DNA from: Chloroflexota bacterium
GTDB lineage: Bacteria > Chloroflexota > Anaerolineae > 4572-78 > J111
Reading direction: 5' to 3'
NCBI GenBank assembly: GCA_016860845.1
Contig: BOKF01000058.1
Coordinates: 1 to 53,958 of the forward strand
Length of the DNA stretch: 53,958 bases
The translations under genes were made by a program, and so were the position numbers. Shown in pieces: positions 32,463 through 41,216 of the stretch; within the stretch, counting starts at the first letter, position 1; each line of letters begins with the position of its first letter. The notes beneath the pieces are model-generated. The model had not been told where the DNA came from. It did not search any database and saw nothing but the letters and a program-made list of their open reading frames with translations.

Positions 32463-34115
32463 ATGGCAACCAATCAAAAATTAAAACTAGTGCCCCTGGG
32501 GGGGCTGGGCGAGGTCGGAAAAAACATGCTGGCCGTAGAATATGGCCGCAATGTACTGATTATTGACGCCGGCGTGATGTTTCCTGAGCAAGACATGCTC
32601 GGCGTTGATTTGGTCATCCCCGACTGGAGCCAATATCTAAAAGACAAAAAAGAGTGGGTGCGCGGCATTGTTGTGACCCACGGCCATGAGGATCACATTG
32701 GGGCGCTGCCCTACCTCCTGGCCGAAATCAATGCGCCGGTGTACGCCACCCGCCTGACCATTGGCTTGATTGACGTCAAGCTGCAAAAACACGGATTGGC
32801 CAGCCGGGCTAACCTGCATGTCGTCGCGCCGGGGGAACGCCTGGCGCTGGGCGGTCTGTTTGAGGTGGAGTTTTTCCACGTCTGTCACTCCATCCCCGAT
32901 GCGGTCGGGCTGGCAATCCGTACCCCGGTGGGGCTGATCATCCACAGCGGTGATTTCAAATTCGATCACACGCCCACCTGGGGCTTGCCGCCCGATTTCG
33001 GGACGCTGGCCCGCTTTGGCTCTGAGGGAGTGCTGGTCCTCCTGGCCGATAGCACCAATGCTGATAATCCCGGCTTTACCCCTTCTGAAAAAACTGTGGA
33101 CGAAGGGCTGGATAAAGTTTTCCGCGAGGCCAAAGGGCGAGTCATCCTGGCCACCTTCGGTTCGCTGATTTCACGGGTACAGCAAATTATCAATGCTGCG
33201 GCCCGGCACAACCGAGTCGTCGCAGTAGATGGACGCAGCCTGGAAGAGAGTGTGGGGCGGGCGCAGGACCTGGGGTATCTCAATGTGCCGCCGGGAGTGC
33301 TGGTTGACCTGGCCCGCCTCAAAGGTCGTCCCGATCACCAGATTGCCATCATTGCAACCGGCAGCCAGGGCGAGCCAAGCGCCGCCCTCGGACGCATGGC
33401 TAATGGCAAGCACCGGCATATCACCGTCAAGCCGGGGGATACGGTGGTCATGTCCTCGCGGACCATTCCCGGTAACGACTATATGGTGGGGCGTGCGATT
33501 AACAAGTTGTTTAAGCGCGGCGCACGAGTTATCAACAGCAAGGCCGACAACGTCCATGTGAGCGGTCACGCCAGCCAGGAAGAGCTAAAGTTACTGCTCA
33601 GCCTGGTCAAGCCGAAATACTTTATGCCTGTCCACGGGGAGCCGCGCCATCTGCACGCTCATGCGGAATTGGCGCGCGGCCAGGGCGTTCCTGAGCAGAA
33701 TATTTTCATTGTCGAAAACGGCATGGTCGTAGAGTTTGACGAAAATGGCGCTCGTTTAGCCGACCGGGTTCCTGGCGGCTGGGTCTTTGTGGACGGCAGC
33801 GGTGTAGGTGATATTGGTCCGGCCGTACTGCGCGACCGTGAAATGCTGTCGCAGGATGGCTTTGTGCTGGCCGTGGCTCGACTGGATCAAAAAACAGGCC
33901 GGCTCATAGGCCGCCCGCAAATCGTTACGCGCGGCTTTGTTTTTGTCAAAGATAATCAGGATTTAATCGAGCGAGCCGAGGATGAGGTCATTGCAGCGCT
34001 GCGCATGAATGGGTATCAAGACCCCCAAATTACCATCCGTAAAGCCTTGAGCGAGCTGCTTTACAGCGAAACGCAGCGGCAACCGATGGTAATTCCGGTA
34101 ATTGTGGAGTCTTGA
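32463..34115 (+). CDS. rnj: Ribonuclease J
   Basis: RNase J is a metallo-beta-lactamase/beta-CASP ribonuclease with endonuclease and 5'-to-3' exonuclease activity in mRNA decay and rRNA maturation. The 550-residue protein starts at ATG 32463 after AAGGAG. The zinc-binding motif VTHGHEDHIGALP, the HSGDFKFDHTP segment, the beta-CASP region (LADSTNADNPGFT, IATGSQGEPSAALGRM), HVSGHASQEELK and MPVHGEPRHL are all present. It is on the plus strand between dnaA and dnaN. Confidence 0.96.
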   Translation: MATNQKLKLVPLGGLGEVGKNMLAVEYGRNVLIIDAGVMFPEQDMLGVDLVIPDWSQYLKDKKEWVRGIVVTHGHEDHIGALPYLLAEINAPVYATRLTIGLIDVKLQKHGLASRANLHVVAPGERLALGGLFEVEFFHVCHSIPDAVGLAIRTPVGLIIHSGDFKFDHTPTWGLPPDFGTLARFGSEGVLVLLADSTNADNPGFTPSEKTVDEGLDKVFREAKGRVILATFGSLISRVQQIINAAARHNRVVAVDGRSLEESVGRAQDLGYLNVPPGVLVDLARLKGRPDHQIAIIATGSQGEPSAALGRMANGKHRHITVKPGDTVVMSSRTIPGNDYMVGRAINKLFKRGARVINSKADNVHVSGHASQEELKLLLSLVKPKYFMPVHGEPRHLHAHAELARGQGVPEQNIFIVENGMVVEFDENGARLADRVPGGWVFVDGSGVGDIGPAVLRDREMLSQDGFVLAVARLDQKTGRLIGRPQIVTRGFVFVKDNQDLIERAEDEVIAALRMNGYQDPQITIRKALSELLYSETQRQPMVIPVIVES

Positions 34116-34124
34116 TAAGACCAG

Positions 34125-34215
34125 AAGTTAGGTAAGCCCTGCGTAGTGCGCGGTGAGTGTTCCGTTTTTTACGCACCGCACACTACGATAAGTATATTTG
34201 TTTGGAGCACTTATC
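34125..34215. repeat. Inverted word repeat between rnj and dnaN
   Basis: CGTAGTGCGCGGTGAGTG is answered by CGCACCGCACACTACG, enclosed by GGTAAG/CTTACC. It lies between the convergent rnj and dnaN genes and may terminate both, although the T-run (six T) is inside the loop. Confidence 0.6.
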
Positions 34216-34219
34216 GGAC

Positions 34220-35362
34220 TTACCGGGAAATGTGCATCGGCATAATGACGTGGGTAAACTTGTCATCGCCAATTGGCCGGATGACGCCGGGACTAGAGGC
34301 GGCGCTAGTTTCCAGGACTACTTGGGGGCTATCAATAATCGAGAGCACATCAATCAAATATTTGGCGTTGAAGGCAATCTCCATGGGGTTGCCTTCAATA
34401 GAGGCATCCACGTCGGCCACGTTGTCGCCTAATTCGGCGCTGGTGGCCACCAAAGTGATCCGGCCATTCATCAGTTCGTCGCCGGTAGGGGTGATTTCAA
34501 GCTTGACAATGTTGGCCGAGTCGCGGGCAAACAGGTGTGACACGCGCACGGCTTTAAGGAAGCTGCCGGTGTCCATCACGCTCCGAGTGGCATAACCTTT
34601 GGGAATGATCTGGTTGTAATCAGGGAATTTGCCCTCGATTAGTTGAGAGACCAGATCAACGTCTTGCAGGTGAAAAAGTATCTGCTTGCGGGCTGGGGTA
34701 ATGATGACTTCGACCGGCTGCTCCTGGTCGCCGGTGATGCGGCCCAGTTCCATCAAGGCCCGGGCCGGAATGATGACCTCCATCATGTCGCCAAAATTCT
34801 GTTTAAGGACGGTCGCTTTAACGGAGAGGCGGAAGCCATCGGCGGCGGCCATGGTCAAGTTGTCCTCGTTGAATTGAACCAGAACGCCGGTTAAAATGGG
34901 CCGGCTTTCATCGGTGGCGGCTGCAAAAACAACCTGATCAATGATGGTTCGCAGCGACGATGGTTCAAGCTTGATCATAGCCTCGCCGCCGCTGGCGGCG
35001 GTAGGCACAATCGGGAACTCCTGCGCGTCAATGCCTTTGATATTTGATTCAAAGCGGGCGCAGCGCAGGTTAAGGGTTTGGGTGCTTTCGTCCAGCTTCA
35101 AATCAATCCGTTCCGGCGGCAGCGAGTTGACAAATTCGCCGAGCAGCCGAGCAGGGACGGTAATCGCGCCTTCCTGGGCTATCTTTGCTCCCACCCAGCA
35201 GTTAATGCCGATTTCCAAATTAGTAGCGGAAAGTTTGAGCTGGCCGTTATCTGTTGCCAGCAGGACATTTGACAAAACCGGCAGCGTGCTCCGGCTGGCT
35301 ACGGCGCGTCCAACGATACTCAACCCCTTAGCTAAATTTTCTTGTAGGCAGGAGACTTGCAT
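34220..35362 (-). CDS. dnaN: DNA polymerase III beta sliding clamp
   Basis: The clamp encircles DNA and tethers the replicative polymerase. It has 380 residues in three repeated clamp domains (about 1-125, 130-250, 255-380). Typical segments are RSTLPVLSNVLLATDNGQLKLSATNLEIGI, SRPILTGVLVQF, FPDYNQIIP and a C-terminal VIMPMHISR. I chose ATG 35362, preceded by GGGGAGG; the longer frame starts at 35398. It is co-oriented with dnaA but separated from it by two plus-strand genes. Confidence 0.97.
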   Translation of the reverse strand: MQVSCLQENLAKGLSIVGRAVASRSTLPVLSNVLLATDNGQLKLSATNLEIGINCWVGAKIAQEGAITVPARLLGEFVNSLPPERIDLKLDESTQTLNLRCARFESNIKGIDAQEFPIVPTAASGGEAMIKLEPSSLRTIIDQVVFAAATDESRPILTGVLVQFNEDNLTMAAADGFRLSVKATVLKQNFGDMMEVIIPARALMELGRITGDQEQPVEVIITPARKQILFHLQDVDLVSQLIEGKFPDYNQIIPKGYATRSVMDTGSFLKAVRVSHLFARDSANIVKLEITPTGDELMNGRITLVATSAELGDNVADVDASIEGNPMEIAFNAKYLIDVLSIIDSPQVVLETSAASSPGVIRPIGDDKFTHVIMPMHISR

Positions 35363-35434
35363 GGCTGACCTCCCCTGGTCGGCAAAAATGTTTTTCAAAG
35401 GCTAAAACTATTAATGAATGATCTGGGGGTGCAT

Positions 35435-35463
35435 AAAATACCACAATTAGTGGCATCTTGCAA
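35435..35463 (-). promoter_or_regulatory. Candidate promoter of dnaN
   Basis: On the minus strand TTGCAA, a 17-base spacer and TATTTT precede the dnaN start by about 70 bases. Confidence 0.5.
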
Positions 35464-35514
35464 CACAGTATACTACATTTTGTAGCAGAGGACAAGGCAA
35501 TCAGGTTAGGAATC

Positions 35515-35551
35515 AAAAAGAGGCGGCGAATAACTTTCACCGCCTCTTTTT
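35515..35551 (-). terminator. Intrinsic terminator of the surface-protein gene
   Basis: AAAAAGAGGCGG and CCGCCTCTTTTT are perfect complements around a 13-base loop with T-runs on both strands. It lies just past the stop of the gene at 35575-36498. Confidence 0.9.
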
Positions 35552-35574
35552 ATTGCTTACGAGCTGATTTAAGG

Positions 35575-36498
35575 TTAGTCTTTACGATTGAAAAGGCCAA
35601 CTGCGGCGCTGACACCCAGGGCAATCAACACCAAGCCGCTAATGGCAAGAGCGCCGCCGGAAATATTTCTCGGCAGAATTGCGCCGGAGGCAGGCAGGTT
35701 ACTGGTCGGTTGACTGGGCGCGGCGGGTTGAGTCTGTCCTGTCGTCGGCACAAGGGGTTGCGGAGCTGCCCCCGCTCCCACTAAAGAAACATCGTCCACA
35801 TCGAAGTTGACTTCCGTACCGGTGGGGAACTTTTTGAGGCCCCGAATGAATAGGGTAATGCGGTTAGAACCACCGGTTTGGATGGTGCCGGTAACAGTCT
35901 CATAGAACAGGGGTATATCTTCGGGATATTCGCCGGTTGAGCCTAAGCGGAATTGTTCGGTCAGCGGCATCAGAACCCAGGTTTCGACATTGTCATAATT
36001 GCCCTGGCCCGAAAAATCAACGCCCCAGTGCATTTCAAATTCATGTTTGTTGCGATCGGCGGCTTGAGTCTGGCTGCGCATAATGGCGTTAATAGTCAGA
36101 CTGTAGGTAGAATTGGCGGTTACGTCCACGGTTTGGTGAATCGCAATAACCCGGTCCAGAATATTCGGCTCTACCTGAAAAATTTCCATCAGTTGAGCAC
36201 GTTTATCGGTGCGAACTGCTTCCACCCATGTCTCGTCGTACCAGCCGAACCAGGCTTGTCCATTGCTGTACGGCAGCCAATGGAGGGCGACGCCGTTGTT
36301 GCCGTTGGGATCTCGCTCTTCAAAGCTGGGGTTTCTAATAAGATTAACGCCGCTGCCCTGGTTAGGGGGGAGTTCTCTTTCAATAGTCTTATCGAACGTA
36401 GCGATGGTAAAGCCGGAGATAAGAAAAGCTGACAAAATTAAAAAAGTCAGGAGTACAGTGGCTAAAATCTTGTTTCTTGGGGCCGATAGCTTCATCAT
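35575..36498 (-). CDS. Secreted surface protein with sortase-like C-terminal signal
   Basis: The 307-residue protein starts at ATG 36498 after AAGGAG. It has an N-terminal signal or anchor segment (about 12-35), then a beta-sandwich region beginning NLIRNPSFEERDP, the typical opening of carbohydrate-binding-like modules, and containing VNFDVDDVSL near its end. A Pro/Thr/Gln linker follows. The C-terminus is LPASG, a hydrophobic segment and RKD, the layout of an LPxTG sorting signal. No sortase gene is in the window. I infer a surface-displayed carbohydrate-binding-like protein. Confidence 0.75.
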   Translation of the reverse strand: MMKLSAPRNKILATVLLTFLILSAFLISGFTIATFDKTIERELPPNQGSGVNLIRNPSFEERDPNGNNGVALHWLPYSNGQAWFGWYDETWVEAVRTDKRAQLMEIFQVEPNILDRVIAIHQTVDVTANSTYSLTINAIMRSQTQAADRNKHEFEMHWGVDFSGQGNYDNVETWVLMPLTEQFRLGSTGEYPEDIPLFYETVTGTIQTGGSNRITLFIRGLKKFPTGTEVNFDVDDVSLVGAGAAPQPLVPTTGQTQPAAPSQPTSNLPASGAILPRNISGGALAISGLVLIALGVSAAVGLFNRKD

Positions 36499-36653
36499 CG
36501 GGTCTCCTTGTTTTCGCCAATCTACTAAACATAATAATAGGGGCAACCGGATTTTTACTTATCATAACATAACTATATTAATTTTTCAATACGCATAGTA
36601 ACATTATGGTAAATTGACAGGTAGTAGATAGCAGAAATGTCAAATTATTGTCC

Positions 36654-37577
36654 CTATATTCTGGGGGAGATCACATTTAAGGGAGTTTTGAAATCGTAGA
36701 TACCATCTTTATAAGACCAGTGACGCTGGCATTCCTGGCAAACAAGAATTTCTTCTGTGGTAAGCCCCGGTTTGGACTTGGTGCGGACAAGGTGAGTAGC
36801 ATGGCAAATAGGACAGCGGAAAAAATTCGGTGTTGTTTGAATGGGTGGTTTGTGCGCTTGAGCTTGAACAAAGATGCTTGGTGTGAGCTGCCACAAGTTA
36901 CCCGTCGGCTGGGCCCAACTATCCAGCGTTACTAACAAGGAGGTAGGCAACAGGCGCTTGAGTAAATTGATACGATAGTGGGAGACAGACCGAACATTTT
37001 TTAGCTGGAAGCCAGCTTTTTCAAATTGCTGGCGCATCCAGGTGGGGTGAAAGTTGAAGTTCAGTTCGACAAATTCATAGGGCAAGTGGTCAAAAGGACT
37101 CCACTCCTGCCGGCCAAGCAGCCAGCGCAGTAAGGCTTTAAGATGGAACTTGCTGGCGTACTCGATCACCGCAATGCCATTGGGAGCGAGCAGACGATGC
37201 AATTCGCTCAGGGCGGCAGGCACATCAGCCAGATGGTGCATAACCCTGACCATAGTCAGCGTTTCGAATAGATTATCCACAAAGGGCATGCGGTAAATAT
37301 CGGAGACGACATAGATAAAGCGGCTATCAGTACCTAAATACTTCTGCGCTTCCTCTAACTGCGTCCGGGCGTAATCAGTGAGAATGACCTGCTGGTAGCC
37401 CTGGTACATGTCTGCCAGCCGGCCAAACCCGGCCCCAATTTCGATGAGCCGCTGCCCCTGTGGTGGCAGCAGGTTCTGGAGAGCGATGCGTTCAATGTGG
37501 TCTTCATAGGCGCGATTTTGGCCCTCCCAAAAGTTGGTCCGGTAGCGGCTGCCTTCATAATCACAAATACGGGGCAA
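36654..37577 (-). CDS. Class I SAM methyltransferase with C-terminal zinc ribbon
   Basis: Residues about 30-165 form a Rossmann-like methyltransferase (LIEIGAGFGRLADMY is the SAM-binding motif; FETLTMVRVMHHLADVP is the post-II region). The last ~50 residues carry CPIC and CQEC in a Trm112-like ribbon. Proteins of this type occur in polysaccharide and lipid biosynthesis clusters. The neighbours here are sugar-transfer genes, so a glycan or lipid substrate is likely but not proven. Confidence 0.85.
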   Translation of the reverse strand: MPRICDYEGSRYRTNFWEGQNRAYEDHIERIALQNLLPPQGQRLIEIGAGFGRLADMYQGYQQVILTDYARTQLEEAQKYLGTDSRFIYVVSDIYRMPFVDNLFETLTMVRVMHHLADVPAALSELHRLLAPNGIAVIEYASKFHLKALLRWLLGRQEWSPFDHLPYEFVELNFNFHPTWMRQQFEKAGFQLKNVRSVSHYRINLLKRLLPTSLLVTLDSWAQPTGNLWQLTPSIFVQAQAHKPPIQTTPNFFRCPICHATHLVRTKSKPGLTTEEILVCQECQRHWSYKDGIYDFKTPLNVISPRI

Positions 37578-37600
37578 GGAATTCTCCTAAGTGGCCTAGA

Positions 37601-37616
37601 TGTTTCACGTGAAACA
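37601..37616. promoter_or_regulatory. parS: parS centromere-like site
   Basis: TGTTTCACGTGAAACA is a perfect copy of the 16-bp palindrome bound by chromosomal ParB proteins. Such sites cluster near oriC, and this one is about 6-8 kb from the DnaA boxes. It sits in a 119-base spacer. No parA or parB gene is present in the window. Confidence 0.95.
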
Positions 37617-37626
37617 ATCAGAAAAA

Positions 37627-37695
37627 GCTGAGGCGACAGCACGAGGACACGATGAAGCTTATCACTTCGCCTCTCCGCCTCACCAATCCGCGCCT
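37627..37695. repeat. Word-repeat tract (GAGGCGA family) next to parS
   Basis: GCTGAGGCGACAGCACGAGG is followed by CTTCGCCTC, CCGCCTCACC and CGCGCCTC. Vocabulary is shared with 9118-9207. Confidence 0.65.
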
Positions 37696-37696
37696 C

Positions 37697-39088
37697 TCAA
37701 TAAGCATTGCGGTCAATGAAGATATTGAGCACAGTGCGAATCATAATTCGTAAATCCAGCGCCACCGACCAATTCTCAATATACCACAGGTCATACTTGG
37801 TCCGTTCGATAATCGAGGTGTCACCTCTGAGACCATTGATCTGTGCCCAACCGGTAATACCCGCTTTCTCGCGATGGCGATCCATATAACGCGGAATGCT
37901 CTGCTTGAACTGCTCGACAAAAATAGGCCGTTCGGGGCGGGGGCCGACCAGGCTCATATCTCCAAGCAAAACATTAATAAATTGCGGAAACTCGTCAATC
38001 GAGAAGCGGCGAATGAAGGTGCCCAAACGTGTGCGCCGATTATCATTTACGGTAGCCCATATCGGCCCGGTTTCCTCTTCGGCATTGGCCCGCATGGAGC
38101 GGAATTTGAGCATCATAAAACGTTTACCGTCCAGGCCCATGCGCTCCTGCGTGTAAAAGACCGGCCCTGCGGAGTCGAGTTTTATCAAGACCGCCAGAAG
38201 CATCATGATCGGCGACAGGATGACCAGGGTTACAGCGCTACCAGCCATGTCAATGATGCGCTTCACCGTGAGCCGCCAGCCACGTAAGGCGACATCCCGC
38301 ATAGTCAGTAGAGGTAATCCGCCCAAGTCACCGATAGAAACCTCGGTCGCCATAATTTGAAATACGTCGGGAAAAACTTTGATCGTCACCCGGCCCCGAT
38401 CACATTTGCTGGCGATTTTGAGGATTTCCTGATGCGAGGCTTCGGGCATGGCAATAATGACCTCGTTGATTTTTTGCGATAGAATTAGATCAGGGATGGC
38501 GTCAGTGTTCCCCAGCACGGGGCAGTCCTGAACAGCCCTGACTTTGGCCTCATCGTCTACAAAGCCGATGACCCGATAGCCCAGGCCGGGGGTACGTTTG
38601 ATTTTTTGCATCACCATGCGTCCGACTTCACCGGTGCCGATAATCAACACCCGCTCCTCGCCCCAATTGCGGGCTTGCAGGCTGAGCTGCACCCGTGACT
38701 GGATAGCTCGGCCTAGGGAGGTAAAAATGATAGTGAGCATCCATACATAAACCATCATCAAGCGCGGGTAATCAAGCGTGTTCTTGAAAAAGAAGGAAAT
38801 CAGTGCAATCGAAATGATCATGCCGACGGAAGCAGCCCCAAAGATGGAATAAAACTGATCCACATAGGAGAGGGAGCGTTGGCGATGGTACAGGCGATAA
38901 AAAAAGAAGACAACCAGAATCGCTGCGATATGGACGACCAACATTCCGCTATATTCTGAAAATGGCAGGATATTTTCATAATTCGAACGCAAGCGGAGTT
39001 GATAACCAACAAAAAATGCCAATCCGGTCATAAGTACATCAACGACGACCAGAGAGATGGTAAATATTAAACGTGAATGTTGTTTCAT
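37697..39088 (-). CDS. Polyprenyl-phosphate sugar phosphotransferase
   Basis: This integral membrane enzyme transfers a sugar-1-phosphate from an NDP-sugar to undecaprenyl phosphate, the first step of exopolysaccharide or O-antigen assembly. The 463-residue protein has about four or five membrane segments in the first 130 residues. A Rossmann-like CoA-binding domain follows (VLIIGTGEVGRMVMQKI, RVIGFVDDEAKV). The catalytic bacterial sugar transferase domain has one reentrant segment (VFYTQERMGLDGKRF, MLKFRSMRANAE, SIDEFPQFINVLLGDMSLVGPRPERP). Length and layout match the WcaJ/WbaP-type family. Confidence 0.94.
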   Translation of the reverse strand: MKQHSRLIFTISLVVVDVLMTGLAFFVGYQLRLRSNYENILPFSEYSGMLVVHIAAILVVFFFYRLYHRQRSLSYVDQFYSIFGAASVGMIISIALISFFFKNTLDYPRLMMVYVWMLTIIFTSLGRAIQSRVQLSLQARNWGEERVLIIGTGEVGRMVMQKIKRTPGLGYRVIGFVDDEAKVRAVQDCPVLGNTDAIPDLILSQKINEVIIAMPEASHQEILKIASKCDRGRVTIKVFPDVFQIMATEVSIGDLGGLPLLTMRDVALRGWRLTVKRIIDMAGSAVTLVILSPIMMLLAVLIKLDSAGPVFYTQERMGLDGKRFMMLKFRSMRANAEEETGPIWATVNDNRRTRLGTFIRRFSIDEFPQFINVLLGDMSLVGPRPERPIFVEQFKQSIPRYMDRHREKAGITGWAQINGLRGDTSIIERTKYDLWYIENWSVALDLRIMIRTVLNIFIDRNAY

Positions 39089-39101
39089 CGCTGCACTTCC
39101 G

Positions 39102-40028
39102 TTAAAGGGTATGGTTAACCTTGTTGGTTTTGAACAGATTGGCGAGGTGATACTTCAATTGCAAATATCGCCAGGGTAGGTTGATGCCGGTCACCACCAG
39201 CCCATGCAGCCAAAAGGGCGTGCTGTCGGCGTAGAATTTACGATAGAAAATGTCCATGGCCCGGTAAAATTCTATCTGGGCTTTGGGGCTGTGACGGCTG
39301 GCGGCCCTTTTGACATGGGTGACGGTCACTGCCGGATTGTAATAGATTTTCCATCCGTGAGCCTTGATATGATAAGCCCAATCCAAATCTTCGCCATACA
39401 TAAAGTAGGTTTCATCCAGCAGGCCCGCCTGAGCAATTGCCTCCCGCCGGACCAACATAAACGCCCCCACCACCGAGTCTACTTCGATCAACTCATCCGG
39501 GTCGGCAAAGGTCATATTGTAGCGGCCAAACAGCCGGCTACGTGGAAAGAGTTTGGAGAGGCCAATCATGCGGTAAAAACTGACCTCTGGCGTTGGGAAG
39601 GTACGGCGGCAGGCCCGGTCAAGCGTGCCATCGGGCCGAACCAGCTTCGGCCCTACAGCGCCGGTTTCGGGATGATTGTCCATAAAAGCCACCATGTCGG
39701 CCAGCGCCGTAGGCGGCAGGAGCGTGTCGGGATTGAGCAGTAAGGCGTAACGGGGGGCGTCCGGTTGAGGCGAACCATCGGCATTAAATCCAACTTGGCG
39801 CAGGCCCTGGTTATTGGCATGCGCAAAACCACCATTCATTGGGTTGGCCAGCAGAATAACCTGGGGGAACTCCGTTTCCACCATTTTGGCGCTGTCGTCA
39901 GATGAAGCATTATCCACTACGACCGTATTAAATTTAAGCTGGCCCTGGCTGGCATAGATGCTATTGAGACAATCTCTCAATAAATCGCGAGTATTGTAAT
40001 TTACAATGATAACGGACAAATCTAACAT
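39102..40028 (-). CDS. Glycosyltransferase family 2 (rhamnosyltransferase-like)
   Basis: This soluble GT-A fold enzyme has DLSVIIVNYNTRDLLRDCL at the start, a VVDNASSDDS nucleotide-binding segment, an LLLNPDTLLPP metal-binding region and FMLVRREAIAQAGLLDETYFMYGEDLDW as the acceptor/base region. This pattern is typical of family 2 rhamnosyltransferases. I start at ATG 40028 (308 residues); a longer frame opens at a TTG overlapping the stop of the upstream gene. It follows the double-GNAT gene and precedes the phosphotransferase in the same direction. Confidence 0.92.
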   Translation of the reverse strand: MLDLSVIIVNYNTRDLLRDCLNSIYASQGQLKFNTVVVDNASSDDSAKMVETEFPQVILLANPMNGGFAHANNQGLRQVGFNADGSPQPDAPRYALLLNPDTLLPPTALADMVAFMDNHPETGAVGPKLVRPDGTLDRACRRTFPTPEVSFYRMIGLSKLFPRSRLFGRYNMTFADPDELIEVDSVVGAFMLVRREAIAQAGLLDETYFMYGEDLDWAYHIKAHGWKIYYNPAVTVTHVKRAASRHSPKAQIEFYRAMDIFYRKFYADSTPFWLHGLVVTGINLPWRYLQLKYHLANLFKTNKVNHTL

Positions 40029-40054
40029 AGCTTGATTTAGCTGCCTTTTTTGTC

Positions 40055-41071
40055 TCAACTATCATACTTCATCCAAATGAGGGTCTGGCTTTCCTTAAAG
40101 CCAAATTCTTTGTAGACTTCAATGGCCTCTTTATGATCGGCGGGATGTTTAAGAGTAATGCCTGCACCCCGCCACGGGTATAAATAGGCCAGCGCCCGGC
40201 CAATCAACGGTTTTTCCAGATAACCGCGCCAGTCCGGGTGAACGATAAGATCAAGCTGATGAGCTTTACCCAAAACACCGGGGTGAATATTGAGCGTAGC
40301 CACAAAGCTGTCCCCATTCTCCACGACCCAATATGCCGCCGAACCGCCGCCCACAACTTTATGGAAAAAGTTGGTCAGCCACTGCTCCTGGCCGTCCAAC
40401 CGAAAGCGGGTTTGCCGTAGCGGCCACTCTCTTTGAACTTCGGGGGGCACGGAGGCGCTGGCCAGGTGATAGGCCTGACGGGCATCAATGACGTCAAAGT
40501 GGCGGGGCCGCAGCCTGACTTCAGTCGGCAGGGGCGGCAAGGCCTGTTTGTCTACTTTGGGAACACGCTGGAGCCGCAGGTAGGTTGTCCCGGAGATTTC
40601 TTTGAAGCTAAGCGACTCATAGAGATGCCTGGCCGTGGTATTGTCGGCGCGGACCTGCAGAGAGATTGAGGCGCCGTGGTATTCCTTGACCAGTTCCATG
40701 CCGGCGTACATCAAGCCGCGGGCAATTCCCCGCCCTCGGTAATTTTTAGAAACGGCGACGTTGCTGATGAGCCAGCGCCGCGACCCAGGCGCAGTGCGGT
40801 TGACCGTAATATTGCCCACAATCTTGCGGTCTTCCTCCCAGACAAAGCCCGACAGGAAATCGTTATGGTCGGAGCTGAAAATAACCATCCACCACAAGAG
40901 GGGTTTCATATAGCTCAACCAGCGCAGCTCGCGCAAGGCACTCTGGCCGGAACGGTCGAGGTCGTCGGCGAAGGCCTCTTCGATGAGATCGGCCACGCCT
41001 CGCAAATCTTTCAAGGGATCCATCGGACGGAGGCCAAAAGATTGAGTTCGAGAACGGGTTATGGCTGCCAT
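40055..41071 (-). CDS. Double GNAT acetyltransferase
   Basis: The first GNAT domain (about residues 10-165) has the acetyl-CoA loop region VAVSKNYRGRGIARGLM. The second half (about 185-338) also has a GNAT-like pattern (LDLIVHPDWRGYLEKPLI, EVYKEFGFKE) but a weaker CoA loop. The substrate is unknown. I chose ATG 41071, giving 338 residues. A promoter at 41079-41107 lies immediately upstream, which rules out the longer frame starting at 41263. Confidence 0.88.
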   Translation of the reverse strand: MAAITRSRTQSFGLRPMDPLKDLRGVADLIEEAFADDLDRSGQSALRELRWLSYMKPLLWWMVIFSSDHNDFLSGFVWEEDRKIVGNITVNRTAPGSRRWLISNVAVSKNYRGRGIARGLMYAGMELVKEYHGASISLQVRADNTTARHLYESLSFKEISGTTYLRLQRVPKVDKQALPPLPTEVRLRPRHFDVIDARQAYHLASASVPPEVQREWPLRQTRFRLDGQEQWLTNFFHKVVGGGSAAYWVVENGDSFVATLNIHPGVLGKAHQLDLIVHPDWRGYLEKPLIGRALAYLYPWRGAGITLKHPADHKEAIEVYKEFGFKESQTLIWMKYDS

Positions 41072-41078
41072 TACCCCA

Positions 41079-41107
41079 ATTATAACATTTTCTGAGCTGT
41101 CTGTCAC
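41079..41107 (-). promoter_or_regulatory. Promoter of the double-GNAT gene
   Basis: On the minus strand GTGACA, a 17-base spacer and a perfect TATAAT stand eight bases before the ATG at 41071, so the transcript would be essentially leaderless. Confidence 0.65.
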
Positions 41108-41216
41108 ATTAAAAAGGCAAGCAGCATTGCGCCCTGAGAGGACTTTTGGTAGACTACGACGACCGAAGATGGTTGATTTGGAAAACCGAGTTTTTATTAC
41201 GTTTGGTTTATAACCA

